From assembly GCF_002846415.1 (NCBI RefSeq), contig NZ_PJMX01000001.1:3596001-3660000 (forward strand): a DNA stretch of 64,000 nt, written 5' to 3'. The first letter of the stretch is position 1. The number at the start of each line of letters is the position of its first letter. The DNA comes from Streptomyces sp. TLI_146. GTDB taxonomy: Bacteria > Actinomycetota > Actinomycetes > Streptomycetales > Streptomycetaceae. The notes beneath the pieces were generated by a model. It ran no database searches, was not told the DNA's origin, and worked only from the letters and a program-made list of their open reading frames with translations. This document shows, piece after piece, positions 1 through 9,802 of the stretch. The translations under genes were made by a program, and so were the position numbers.

Positions 1-576
1 GCCCGCCTTGGCCGCGACGGCCTCCTTCTGCAGGAAGGTGCAGCTGCCGCGCTTGACCAGGGCGATCTTGCCGGTGAAGGTGTCCGACGCGTAGTCGTCG
101 AGCTCGCAGCCCGGGGTGGCGTCGACGCGGGCCGCCTTGACCTGGGCGGTGAGGCCGCCGGCCGGGCTCGCCTTGCTGAACTGGAAGGCGGTGGTCTTGA
201 GCTCGCGCGGCTGGGGGGAGACGACGGTGAGCTTCTCGCGCAGGGTCTTGGACTCGTAGATGTCGAAGTCCTGGTACGAGACGTCGTACCCGGCCTTCTT
301 GAGCTGGCCGTAGACGTACGCGGCCGAGGCGTCGTAGCCCGGGGTGCCCGCGGCGCGGTTGCCGCCGTTGGCGTCGGCGATCTTCTGGAACTGCTCCAGG
401 TGGCGGTAGGCACTCTCCCCCGACGCCTGCGACACGAGCTTCCTGGCGAGCCGCTCGGCCTGCTTGTGCGGGTCCTTGTGGCTGTGCGAGTGGGCCACGG
501 CGGGGCTTGCGGCCGCCAGGAGTACGGGGGCTGCCGCCAGGACCGCTATGGCCCGGCTGCGGCGGGATGCGCGCAC
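1..576 (-). CDS. M28-family secreted aminopeptidase, 5' part (runs off the left edge)
   Basis: Only the first 192 codons are in the window. The start is a GTG at 576 preceded by a GGAGG ribosome site. The protein opens with a Sec-type signal peptide: an Arg-rich n-region, a hydrophobic Ala/Leu/Val core to about residue 30, and an AVA-H cleavage region. A short His/Lys stretch follows. The mature part contains GGNRAAGTPGYDASAAYV, typical of the start of Zn-dependent M28 aminopeptidases. It ends inside a protease-associated domain, with KIALVKRGSCTFLQKEAVAA. Family members are exported and release N-terminal amino acids from peptides. The zinc ligands lie beyond the edge, so catalytic competence cannot be judged. 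It is divergent from asd, and the 268 bp between them hold both promoters. Confidence 0.88.
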   Translation of the reverse strand, partial: MRASRRSRAIAVLAAAPVLLAAASPAVAHSHSHKDPHKQAERLARKLVSQASGESAYRHLEQFQKIADANGGNRAAGTPGYDASAAYVYGQLKKAGYDVSYQDFDIYESKTLREKLTVVSPQPRELKTTAFQFSKASPAGGLTAQVKAARVDATPGCELDDYASDTFTGKIALVKRGSCTFLQKEAVAAKAG

Positions 577-1873
<1,297 letters not shown>

Positions 1874-1889
1874 CCCACGGGGGTTTTGG

Positions 1890-2155
1890 CCCCACCCCGC
1901 CCCTTCCCTAAACCCTCCGGGGGCGGGAGGGGGCGGAGGTGTTTTCCCGGGGGCTTCGTCTGCGGGTTGTCTGTGGCTGGGCGCGCAGTTCCCCGCGCCC
2001 CTGAAAGGCTCGGCTTCGCCCTCGCCATCGCCCGCACCCCCTAGGGGCGCGGGGAACTGCGCGAGCAACCCAGCACGGTCCGCGGACGAACACGGGGCCC
2101 GGGGCGAAGCCCCCGGCCGTCCGCCAGAGGGCTTTAGGGAAGGGGCGGGGTGGGG
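1890..2155. repeat. Long nested inverted-repeat element, copy 1 (convergent junction)
   Basis: Outer arms of 23 bp at 1890-1912 and 2133-2155 are perfectly complementary. Inner arms of 20 bp at 1983-2002 (GCGCAGTTCCCCGCGCCCCT) and 2043-2062 are also perfect. Between them the two sides are partly complementary (TCTGCGGGTTG against CAACC...CCGCGGAC). The element fills nearly all the space between asd (+) and the MFS gene (-). Transcribed from either side it would fold into a very long hairpin, so a bidirectional terminator or RNA 3'-end stabiliser is likely. Related copies lie at 7594-7895 and 45990-46239, with a fragment at 19334-19354. Confidence 0.85.
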
Positions 2156-2165
2156 GAAGGACACC

Positions 2166-3341
2166 TCAGCCCTGGGGCCGCGCGCACACCCCGATCGCCG
2201 CCGCCCCCAACCCCGCCCCCACCACAAGCACCCCCACCACCCCCACCCCGTCCACCACGCCCCCGCCCACCGCCGCCCCCAACGCGATCGCCGCGTTGAA
2301 CACCGCCGTGAACAGGGCAGAGGCCGCCTCCGGGGCCTTGGGGGCCGCTTGGAGGAGCCAGGTCTGGGTGGTGACCGAGACGCCGCCGTACGCCAGGCCC
2401 CACAGGGCCAGGAGGGCCACGGACACGTAGGCGCTCCGGGACGACACCACCAGCCCGGCCAGCGTCAGCGCCAGCAGTCCCGAGATCACGAGCAGCACCC
2501 GGCGCGGACCACGCACCGCGCCCGCGAGGAAGTTGCCCGCCACCCCCGCCACCCCGTAGAGCAGCAGCAGCCCGCTCACGGCCCCCGCCCCGATCCCGTC
2601 GACCCGCTCAAGCACCGGGCGTACGTACGTGTACGCCGCGAAGTGACCCGTCACCAGCAGCAGGACCAGCGCCAGGCCCGTCCGGACGGACGGCACCCGG
2701 AGCAGGTCGAGCGCCCGGGACCGGCGCGCCGCCCGATCCGGCGGCAGCGGCGGCAGCAGGGCCGCCAGCAGGCCCGCCACCACCAGCGCCAGCACCCCCA
2801 CCGCCGCGAAACCCCAGCGCCAGCCCGCCAGTTCACCCATGAGCGCGCCCGCGGGGACGCCCACCACCGACGCCACCGCTATCCCGCTGAAGATCACCGC
2901 CGTGGAACGGGCCACCGCTTCCGCGCGGACCAGCCGGGGCGCCAGGCCCGCCGCCACCGCCCAGACCCCGCCTATGCACACCCCGACCAGCAGCCGCGCC
3001 GCCAGCAGCACCCCGAAGCCGGGGGCCAGCGCCGAGGCCAGGTCGGCCGCCGCGAGCAGGAGGACGAGGGCGACCAGGAGCGTACGGCGGTCGGCGCGGC
3101 CCGCCAGGACCGGCAGGAGCGGGGCCGTCAGGGCCGCCACCACGCCCGGCAGGGTCACGGCGAGCCCCGCCCTGCCCTCGCTCACCCCCAGCGCGTCCCC
3201 GAGCGGGCTCAGCAGGCCGACCGGCAGCATCTCGGTGGTGACCACGGCGAACGTGGTGGCCGCGACCGCGAGCACGGCCGCCCGGCCGCGCGCCGGACTC
3301 CAACTACCGCTCCCCACGGGGCTTTCAGTGATCGTTTCCAT
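2166..3341 (-). CDS. MFS drug/sugar efflux transporter (DHA1 type)
   Basis: The 391-residue protein has about 12 hydrophobic segments in two six-helix halves, as expected for a proton-coupled major-facilitator exporter. Helix 1 carries TTEMLPVGLLSPL, a signature of the DHA1 (AraJ/Cmr-like) group. The loop after helix 2 carries the motif-A remnant LAGRADRRTLL. I chose the ATG at 3341, because the further-upstream start at 3416 adds residues that overlap the promoter. The gene is divergent from a LysR regulator and shares a 111-bp control region with a perfect LysR-type box, so its expression is probably controlled by that regulator. The substrate cannot be told from sequence. The stop lies 10 bp from the long inverted repeat. 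Confidence 0.88.
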   Translation of the reverse strand: METITESPVGSGSWSPARGRAAVLAVAATTFAVVTTEMLPVGLLSPLGDALGVSEGRAGLAVTLPGVVAALTAPLLPVLAGRADRRTLLVALVLLLAAADLASALAPGFGVLLAARLLVGVCIGGVWAVAAGLAPRLVRAEAVARSTAVIFSGIAVASVVGVPAGALMGELAGWRWGFAAVGVLALVVAGLLAALLPPLPPDRAARRSRALDLLRVPSVRTGLALVLLLVTGHFAAYTYVRPVLERVDGIGAGAVSGLLLLYGVAGVAGNFLAGAVRGPRRVLLVISGLLALTLAGLVVSSRSAYVSVALLALWGLAYGGVSVTTQTWLLQAAPKAPEAASALFTAVFNAAIALGAAVGGGVVDGVGVVGVLVVGAGLGAAAIGVCARPQG

Positions 3342-3395
3342 GCCCCACAGCCTTCGCGCCCCGCGCCAGGGGAACAACGGCGGAGTTCTCATCCT

Positions 3396-3416
3396 TTGAT
3401 TAGCCGGATTGATCAA
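3396..3416. promoter_or_regulatory. LysR-type operator (T-N11-A box) between the MFS and LysR genes
   Basis: TTGAT (3396-3400), eleven bases, then ATCAA (3412-3416) is a perfect five-base-arm LysR box. It overlaps a 12-bp palindrome GATTGATCAATC at 3407-3418, and a further GATCAA lies at about 3432. The site sits between divergent genes, 36 bp before the regulator start, the usual place for an autoregulated LysR pair. Confidence 0.7.
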
Positions 3417-3452
3417 TCAACGGGATGGACCGATCAAGGTGAGGGGGATCCT

Positions 3453-4385
3453 TTGCGCGCCCTTGAAGTCCGCGCCCTCGAAGTCCGTGAGCTCGAATGC
3501 TTTCTCGTCCTCGCCGACGAGCTGCACTTCGGGCGCACCGGCGAGCGGCTGTACGTCTCGCAGAGCCGCGTCAGCCAGCTGCTCGCCGCCCTGGAACGGC
3601 GGCTCGGCGCGCGGCTCGTGGAGCGCACCAGCCGGCGCGTGCGGCTCACCCCGTTCGGGGAGGAGTTCCTCGCCGAGCTCCGGCCTGCCTATGACGCGCT
3701 GGCCGGTGTCGTCTCCCGCGCGCAGGCACACGCCCGGGGGCTCACCGGCACCCTTCGCATCGGCTTCCAGGGCACGGCCACCGCGTATCTCCTGCGGGCC
3801 ATCGAGGCGTTCAGGGTCCGCCATCCCGACATCCGGCCGCACCTCGTCGAAATCCCTCTCTGCGATCCGTTCGGGGCACTGCGGCGCGGGGACGTCGACA
3901 CCGCCGTCGTCCTGCTCCCGGTGGCCGAGCCGGATCTGGAGCTGGGGCCCGTCTTCTCCGAGCAGCGGCAGACCCTGGCCGTGTCGGTGCGGCACCCGTA
4001 CGCCTCCCGCGACCGGCTGTCCGCCGCCGAACTGGCCGGGGCCGATCTGATCGCCCCGGCCGCGCCCGCCCCCTCCTACTGGCGTGCCGCCCAGGCGCCG
4101 GGCGCGGCGGGCGGGCCCTCCGTGGCCACGCTCCAGGAGGGGCTCACACTGGTCGCGGCGGACATCGGCGCGATGCTGCTGTGCCGCCCCACCGCCGACT
4201 ACCACGCCCGCGACGACATCGCGTTCGTCCCGGTGGACGGGCTGCCCGACTCTGCCCTCGGGGTGGTGTGGCGCGCGGGCGGCGACACGGCGGCCGTGCG
4301 GGCCTTCGCGGGCGCGGTGGCGGGGACGCGCCCGGTCAGGGGCGGCGGACCTCGAAGTGGAAGCAGCCGTACTCCAGCGCCCTGA
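3453..4385 (+). CDS. LysR-family transcriptional regulator
   Basis: The 310-residue protein has the family's usual length. The N-terminal winged helix-turn-helix reads LECFLVLADELHFGRTGERL then SQSRVSQLLAALERRLGARL. The effector-binding fold follows from about residue 90 (GTLRIGFQGTATAYLLRAIE). The likely start is a rare TTG at 3453, because no in-frame ATG or GTG lies between the helix-turn-helix and the operator; a GAGGGGG stretch ten bases upstream can serve as ribosome site. The open frame continues far upstream, but that part is antisense to the MFS gene. It probably controls the divergent efflux gene. The last 50 bp overlap the 3' end of the convergent DUF1203 gene. Confidence 0.88.
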   Translation: MRALEVRALEVRELECFLVLADELHFGRTGERLYVSQSRVSQLLAALERRLGARLVERTSRRVRLTPFGEEFLAELRPAYDALAGVVSRAQAHARGLTGTLRIGFQGTATAYLLRAIEAFRVRHPDIRPHLVEIPLCDPFGALRRGDVDTAVVLLPVAEPDLELGPVFSEQRQTLAVSVRHPYASRDRLSAAELAGADLIAPAAPAPSYWRAAQAPGAAGGPSVATLQEGLTLVAADIGAMLLCRPTADYHARDDIAFVPVDGLPDSALGVVWRAGGDTAAVRAFAGAVAGTRPVRGGGPRSGSSRTPAP

Positions 4386-4851
4386 CGTGGACCAGCGCCA
4401 CCTCCGGGTCCGCGAACGCCTCCGCGAAGGCCGTCTCGTACCCCGCCGTGGTGTCCTCGGGGATCTCCAGGAGGCGGCCGCCCACGATGCGGCCCTCCGC
4501 GTCGTAGCGGCGGACCGTGCGCAGCGCGCCCGGGCGGGCGAAGGGGTACGACCGCGGCTCGCCGCCCGGCCCGTCGCACCGCTCGCAGATGAACACCGGG
4601 CCCTGCTCGTCGTACGCCCCCGGCTTCGCCCACGTCTCGGCCGCCCAGCGGCGCAGCGGCGCGTACGAGACGAGCGCGATGCGCTCGCCCGGCTCACTGA
4701 GGCGCAGACAGCAGCGCAGCGGGGCGCCGCCCTCCTCGTCGGTGAAGGGCGCGCAGGGGCGCCCGGCGTCGTCGGTGGCGCGCAGCTCCCCGAGCGCGGC
4801 GGGCGGGATGGGGCGGGCGTCGTAGGTCAGTGTTCCCGTCTTCGTGTTCAT
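4336..4851 (-). CDS. DUF1203 family protein
   Basis: The 171-residue protein resembles the small DUF1203 family, whose function is not established. It has a hydrophilic N-terminal half with TLTYDARPIPPAALGELRA, a cysteine-bearing block PVFICERCDGPGG, then DALEYGCFHFEV-like sequence at the C-terminus (RALEYGCFHFEVRR). There is no signal peptide or membrane segment. The ATG at 4851 is chosen because upstream codons look intergenic. Its 3' end overlaps the LysR gene by 50 bp in opposite orientation. The gene is divergent from pepN across 161 bp. No function is proposed. Confidence 0.75.
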   Translation of the reverse strand: MNTKTGTLTYDARPIPPAALGELRATDDAGRPCAPFTDEEGGAPLRCCLRLSEPGERIALVSYAPLRRWAAETWAKPGAYDEQGPVFICERCDGPGGEPRSYPFARPGALRTVRRYDAEGRIVGGRLLEIPEDTTAGYETAFAEAFADPEVALVHVRALEYGCFHFEVRRP

Positions 4852-5012
4852 GGCTCCACGGTGCCGACCCGGCCCGCCCCGCACCGGCGGAATTCGGACC
4901 TGGAGCCCCCCGGGCAAAAGCCCTGTACGCCCCCGGGACGTCTCGTGCAAGGATGGCCGGAACCGTCACGATCTGATGGATCCAGCTGAGTTTTTCTGAA
5001 GGAGATGGCCGG

Positions 5013-7583
5013 GTGCCTGGCACGAATCTGACCCGTGAAGAGGCGCAGCGGCGCGCGGAGCTGCTGAGCGTCGACTCGTACGCGATCGAGCTCGATCTGA
5101 GCGGCGCGCAGGAGGGCGGGACCTACAGGTCCGTGACCACCGTGCGCTTCGACTCCGCCGAGGCCGGTGCGCAGACGTTCATCGACCTCGTCGCGCCCGC
5201 CGTGCACGAGGTCGTCCTCAACGGGACCGCGCTGGACGCGGCCGCCGTGTTCGCGGACTCGCGGATCGCGCTGACCGGTCTGGAGGCGGGCCCGAACGAG
5301 CTGAAGGTGGTCGCGGACTGCGCGTACACCAACACGGGCGAGGGCCTGCACCGCTTCGTCGACCCGGTCGACAACCAGGCGTACCTGTACACCCAGTTCG
5401 AGGTGCCGGACGCGCGCCGCGTCTTCGCCTCCTTCGAGCAGCCGGACCTGAAGGCGACCTTCCAGTTCACCGTGAAGGCCCCCTCGGGCTGGACGGTCAT
5501 CTCCAACTCGCCGACGCCGGAGCCCTCCGACGACGTGTGGGTCTTCGAGCCGACCCCCCGGATCTCCAGCTACATCACGGCCCTGATCGTCGGTCCGTAC
5601 CACTCGGTCCACTCCTCGTACGAGAAGGACGGGCAGTCGGTGCCGCTGGGCATCTACTGCCGCCCCTCGCTCGCCGAGTACCTCGACGCGGACGAGATCT
5701 TCGACGTGACCCGGCAGGGCTTCGACTGGTTCCAGGAGAAGTTCGACTACGCCTACCCGTTCGCCAAGTACGACCAGCTCTTCGTGCCGGAGTTCAACGC
5801 GGGCGCGATGGAGAACGCGGGCGCGGTGACCATCCGCGACCAGTACGTGTTCCGGTCCAAGGTGACCGACGCCGCGTACGAGGTGCGCGCCGAGACCATC
5901 CTGCACGAGCTCGCCCACATGTGGTTCGGCGACCTCGTCACCATGGAGTGGTGGAACGACCTGTGGCTGAACGAGTCGTTCGCCACCTACACCTCCATCG
6001 CCTGCCAGGCGTACGCGGAGGGCTCGAAGTGGCCGCACGCGTGGACCACCTTCGCCAACTCCATGAAGACCTGGGCGTACCGGCAGGACCAGCTGCCGTC
6101 CACGCACCCGATCATGGCGGACATCCGCGACCTCGACGACGTGCTCGTCAACTTCGACGGCATCACGTACGCCAAGGGCGCCTCGGTCCTCAAGCAGCTC
6201 GTCGCGTACGTCGGCATGGACGAGTTCTTCCAGGGCGTGCAGGCGTACTTCAAGGCGCACGCGTTCGGCAACACGCGCCTGTCCGACCTGCTGGGCGCCC
6301 TTGAGCGGACCTCGGGCCGCGACCTGACCGCCTGGTCGAAGGCGTGGCTGGAGACGGCGGGCATCAACATCCTGCGCCCGGAGATCGAGGTCGACGGCGA
6401 GGGTGCCATCACCTCGTTCACCGTCCTCCAGGAGGCCCCGGCGCTGCCCGCCGGCGCCCAGGGCGAGCCCACCCTGCGCCCGCACCGGATCGCGATCGGC
6501 TTCTACGAGCTGAACGAGACGGGCAAGCTGGTGCGCACCGACCGCTTCGAGCTGGACGTGGACGGGGCCCGTACGGCCGTCGAGCTCCCGGCGGGCACCC
6601 GCCGCCCGGCCGTCGTCCTCCTCAACGACGACGACCTCTCGTACGCGAAGGTGCGCCTGGACGAGGAGTCCCTGAAGGTCGTCACCGCGCACCTCGGCGA
6701 CTTCGCCGAGTCGCTGCCGCGCGCGCTGTGCTGGGCCTCGGCGTGGGACATGACCCGCGACGGCGAGCTGGCGACCCGCGACTACCTGGCGCTGGTCCTG
6801 TCCGGCATCGCCAAGGAGTCCGACATCGGCGTCGTGCAGTCCCTGCACCGCCAGGTGAAGCTGGCCCTTGAGCTGTACGCGGCGCCCGAGTGGCGCGAGA
6901 CGGGTCTGGCCCGCTGGACCGAGGCGGCCCTGGAGCAGCTGCGCGCGGCCGCGCCCGGCGGCGACCACCAGCTGGCGTGGGCGCGGGCGTTCGCGGCCAC
7001 GGCCCGTACGGACGCGCAGCTCGACCTGTTGCAGGGGCTGCTCGACGGCACCGAGACGGTGGACGGCCTGGCCGTCGACACCGAGCTGCGCTGGGCGCTC
7101 CTGGAGCGGCTCGCGGCGACCGGCCGGGCCGACGAGAAGGCGATCGCGGCGGAGCTGGAGCGGGACCGTACGGCTGCGGGCGAGCGCCACGCGGCGACGG
7201 CGCGCGCGGCCCGTCCGACGGCCGAGGCGAAGGCCGAGGCGTGGGCGTCGGTGGTCGAGGGTGACACGCTGCCGAACGCCGTGCAGGAGGCGGTGATCGG
7301 GGGCTTCGTCCAGTTCGACCAGCGCGAGCTGCTCGCCCCGTACACGGAGAAGTTCTTCGCCTCGGTGAAGGGTGTGTGGGAGTCGCGTTCGCACGAGATC
7401 GCGCAGCAGATCGCGACGGGTCTCTACCCGTCGCTCCAGGTGTCGCAGGCGACGCTGGACACGACGGACGCGTGGCTGGCCTCGGCGTCGCCGAACGCGG
7501 CCCTGCGGCGGCTGATCTCGGAGTCCCGGGCGGGGGTTGAGCGGGCGCTGCGGGCGCGGGAGGCGGACGCGGCGTCGTCGTAG
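5013..7583 (+). CDS. pepN: Aminopeptidase N (M1 family)
   Basis: The 856-residue cytoplasmic zinc metallopeptidase removes N-terminal residues from peptides. The substrate-anchoring motif GAMENAG lies near residue 264. The zinc motif HELAHMWFGDLVT is near residue 298, with the third ligand in WLNESFA about 18 residues later. A catalytic tyrosine is expected in the following domain, and the helical C-terminal domain extends to the end (WLASASPNAALRRLISESRAG). The start is GTG at 5013, with GAAGGAGATGG upstream. The length of 850-860 is normal for actinobacterial PepN. The gene converges on a LysR gene across the second long inverted repeat. Confidence 0.96.
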   Translation: MPGTNLTREEAQRRAELLSVDSYAIELDLSGAQEGGTYRSVTTVRFDSAEAGAQTFIDLVAPAVHEVVLNGTALDAAAVFADSRIALTGLEAGPNELKVVADCAYTNTGEGLHRFVDPVDNQAYLYTQFEVPDARRVFASFEQPDLKATFQFTVKAPSGWTVISNSPTPEPSDDVWVFEPTPRISSYITALIVGPYHSVHSSYEKDGQSVPLGIYCRPSLAEYLDADEIFDVTRQGFDWFQEKFDYAYPFAKYDQLFVPEFNAGAMENAGAVTIRDQYVFRSKVTDAAYEVRAETILHELAHMWFGDLVTMEWWNDLWLNESFATYTSIACQAYAEGSKWPHAWTTFANSMKTWAYRQDQLPSTHPIMADIRDLDDVLVNFDGITYAKGASVLKQLVAYVGMDEFFQGVQAYFKAHAFGNTRLSDLLGALERTSGRDLTAWSKAWLETAGINILRPEIEVDGEGAITSFTVLQEAPALPAGAQGEPTLRPHRIAIGFYELNETGKLVRTDRFELDVDGARTAVELPAGTRRPAVVLLNDDDLSYAKVRLDEESLKVVTAHLGDFAESLPRALCWASAWDMTRDGELATRDYLALVLSGIAKESDIGVVQSLHRQVKLALELYAAPEWRETGLARWTEAALEQLRAAAPGGDHQLAWARAFAATARTDAQLDLLQGLLDGTETVDGLAVDTELRWALLERLAATGRADEKAIAAELERDRTAAGERHAATARAARPTAEAKAEAWASVVEGDTLPNAVQEAVIGGFVQFDQRELLAPYTEKFFASVKGVWESRSHEIAQQIATGLYPSLQVSQATLDTTDAWLASASPNAALRRLISESRAGVERALRAREADAASS

Positions 7584-7593
7584 GTGGTTTTGC

Positions 7594-7895
7594 CCCCACC
7601 CCGCCCCTTCCCTGAACCCTCCGGGGGTGGGAGGGGGCGGAGGTGGCTCTCCCGGGGGCTACGCCCCCGGACCCCGTTTGCGGGGCCTGCGGCCCCTGCA
7701 CCCCGCTGAGTTCGGCTGCGGACCGTGGGTGGCTGAGCGCGCAGTTCCCCGCGCCCCTAAAAGCGCCCCTCCGGGCCGCCCCGGGGATCGCCGCGCAGCG
7801 GCATCTAAGGGGCGCGGGGAACTGCGCGAGCAACCCACCACGGTCCGCGGCCGAACGGGATCCCCCGGAGAGTTTAGGGAAGGGGCGGGGTGGGG
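7594..7895. repeat. Long nested inverted-repeat element, copy 2 (convergent junction)
   Basis: Outer arms at 7594-7616 and 7873-7895 pair over 23 bp with one mismatch. The inner 20-bp arms GCGCAGTTCCCCGCGCCCCT at 7739-7758 and 7808-7827 are perfect and identical to copy 1. This copy carries an extra GC-rich module at about 7650-7715 (GGGGGCTACGCCCCC, then GGGGCCTGCGGCCCC). That module recurs in inverted orientation in copy 3. The element lies between pepN (+) and a LysR gene (-), whose last codons run into the right outer arm. It probably acts as a bidirectional terminator. Confidence 0.85.
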
Positions 7896-8836
7896 GAACT
7901 CTCCCGCAGCGCGGACAGCACCCGCCCCACCCCCGCCCCACCCTCCGCCCCCCTCCGCACCGCAGCCACCACATGCCGATACGGCCGACGATCCACGGGC
8001 AGCTCCCGCATCACCACACCCCCACGGGACACCGCCGCCATCCGCGGCACCAACGCCACCCCCATCCCCCCCGCCACCATCGACAGAATCGCCGTCCACC
8101 CCGCCGCACTGTGCGCCTGCTCCGGCACGAACCCCGCCGCCTCGCACGCCGCCGTCGTGATCTGGGACCACGGTCCGCTGCCGCCGAAGATCCACGGCTC
8201 GGCCGCGAGGTCGGACAGGCGCAGGTCCGGTGCGGTCGCGAGCGGGTGGTCGGCGGGGAGCGCGACGTCCAGCGGGTCGGCCAGCAGCGGGACCACCGTG
8301 AACCGGGGGTCCCGGGCGCTCGGGGCGTGCGCGGCCAGCGACAGGGCCAGATCCACCGCCCCGGCCGACAGCAGCTCGTACGCCTCGGCCGCCTCCGCCT
8401 CCCGTACCCGTACCTCAAGCGCGGGATGGCTGCGCCGCAGCCGCAGCGCCGCCGGGACGACCAGCGCGGGCACCGCCGTGGAGAAGGCCCCCACCCGCAC
8501 CACACCCGCCTCGCCCCGCAGATACCCCGCCAACTCCGCGTCCGCCCGCTCCAGTTGGGCGAAGACCGCCTCGGCGTGGCGCAGTACGAGATGGGCTGCG
8601 TCGGTGAGGCGGACCCGGCGGCCGTCCGCCTCCAGGAGGGGGACGCCGAGCTGCTTCGCCAGGTTGGTCAGCTGCTGCGAGACCGCCGAGGGCGTCATCA
8701 GCAGCGCCTCGGCGGTCGCGGTCACGGTTCCCCGGTCGCGCAGGGTCCGCAGGATGTGGAGCTTCTTGATGTCCCAGTCGTGCCGTTGGCCCTCGTTCCG
8801 GTTGCCGAACAGCTCTGCGGGATCGTTCGCGCGCAT
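7874..8836 (-). CDS. LysR-family transcriptional regulator
   Basis: The 320-residue protein begins with a helix-turn-helix (LHILRTLRDRGTVTATAEAL, then MTPSAVSQQLTNLAKQLG). An effector domain follows (VVRVGAFSTAVPALVVPAAL and a typical hinge). ATG at 8836 is preferred; a TTG at 8845 would add three residues. The gene starts 10 bp after the stop of the upstream EamA transporter on the same strand, so the two are probably cotranscribed. The stop lies inside the right outer arm of repeat copy 2, so the final residues (SSPTPPLP) are encoded by the repeat. Regulation of the adjacent exporters is an inference from position. Confidence 0.87.
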   Translation of the reverse strand: MRANDPAELFGNRNEGQRHDWDIKKLHILRTLRDRGTVTATAEALLMTPSAVSQQLTNLAKQLGVPLLEADGRRVRLTDAAHLVLRHAEAVFAQLERADAELAGYLRGEAGVVRVGAFSTAVPALVVPAALRLRRSHPALEVRVREAEAAEAYELLSAGAVDLALSLAAHAPSARDPRFTVVPLLADPLDVALPADHPLATAPDLRLSDLAAEPWIFGGSGPWSQITTAACEAAGFVPEQAHSAAGWTAILSMVAGGMGVALVPRMAAVSRGGVVMRELPVDRRPYRHVVAAVRRGAEGGAGVGRVLSALRESSPTPPLP

Positions 8837-8846
8837 GCCCGTCAAC

Positions 8847-9761
8847 CTATCGGCGTGAGCCCAGCACCACGCCGCCCAGGATCAGCGCCATGGACACCAG
8901 CCCGCCCACCCCCGTCGCCTCGCCAAGGAGCGCGTAGGAGAGCAGGGCCACGAAGACCGGCTGGAGGTAGTAGACGACGCCCGCCCGGGCCGCGCCGATC
9001 AATGCGATCGCCTTGTTCCAGGCGAAGAAGGCGACGGCGGAGGAGAGGACGCCCACGTACACCAGCGGCCCGGCCGTCCCCGGCGTCACCGCGAAGCCGC
9101 CCTGCACCGCGAGGCTCACCCCGTACGCCGGCGCCAGCATCAGCGCGCCCAGCGCGAACGTGGTGAACAGGAAGGCCAGGCCGCCGAGTCCGGCGGGGCG
9201 GCGGCGCAGCAGGGCGCTGTACGAGGCGAAGGAGACGGCGGCGGCGACCATCCACAGGTCCCCGGCGGCGAAGCGCGGCGCGAGCGAGCCCTTGCTCATC
9301 AGGAGCAGCACCCCGGCGCAGGCGACGAGCATCCCGGTCGTCCGGCGCGCCCCGAGCCGCCCGCCGCCGAGCCGCTCGTACAGCGCCATCAGCACCGGCG
9401 ACGCGGCCATGATCATGCCCATGTTGCCCGCGGAGGTGGAGAGTCCGGCCTGGTTGACGAGGGTGTTGTAGACCGTGACGCCGAGCAGGGCGGCCAGCAG
9501 GACGAAGCGGAAGTGGCGGCGGATCAGGGCCCGTTGGCGCCAGGTCTCGCGGGCCGCGAACGGGGCGACCGCCACCAGGGCGATGATCCAGCGCCAGAAC
9601 GCGGCCTGGACGGGGGGCACCGAGTCGTGCAGGGCCCGGGAGGCGACGAAGCTGCCGGACCAGACGACGGTGGCAACGCCCGCGAGGGCGAGTCCGGGGC
9701 CTGTGGCCCGGCTCGCCCTCGCGATGATCGGGGTGGTGCGGTCTCGCTCCAGGACTGCCAC
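8847..9761 (-). CDS. EamA/DMT-family transporter (first copy)
   Basis: The 304-residue protein has about ten membrane helices in two EamA repeats, typical of drug/metabolite transporters that export amino acids or other small solutes. Helix 1 has GVATVVWSGSFVASRAL; the second repeat begins at about residue 150 with AAGDLWMVAAAVSFASYSALL. The GTG at 9761 has GAAGGAG about 11 bases upstream. The gene lies 41 bp after a second EamA gene and 10 bp before a LysR gene on the same strand, suggesting an operon of three. Its substrate is unknown. Confidence 0.87.
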   Translation of the reverse strand: MAVLERDRTTPIIARASRATGPGLALAGVATVVWSGSFVASRALHDSVPPVQAAFWRWIIALVAVAPFAARETWRQRALIRRHFRFVLLAALLGVTVYNTLVNQAGLSTSAGNMGMIMAASPVLMALYERLGGGRLGARRTTGMLVACAGVLLLMSKGSLAPRFAAGDLWMVAAAVSFASYSALLRRRPAGLGGLAFLFTTFALGALMLAPAYGVSLAVQGGFAVTPGTAGPLVYVGVLSSAVAFFAWNKAIALIGAARAGVVYYLQPVFVALLSYALLGEATGVGGLVSMALILGGVVLGSRR

Positions 9762-9802
9762 GGCGGTCGCTGCTCCTTCGACGGTCGGCGGTGGGTGCCG
9801 GA

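Noticed and set aside
2349..3452. N-terminal extension of the LysR frame
   Set aside because: It is antisense to the MFS gene and precedes the operator; the helix-turn-helix begins just after the TTG at 3453.
4848..7394. 848-codon minus-strand frame opposite pepN
   Set aside because: Antisense to a complete M1 aminopeptidase with all motifs; no domain in the minus translation.
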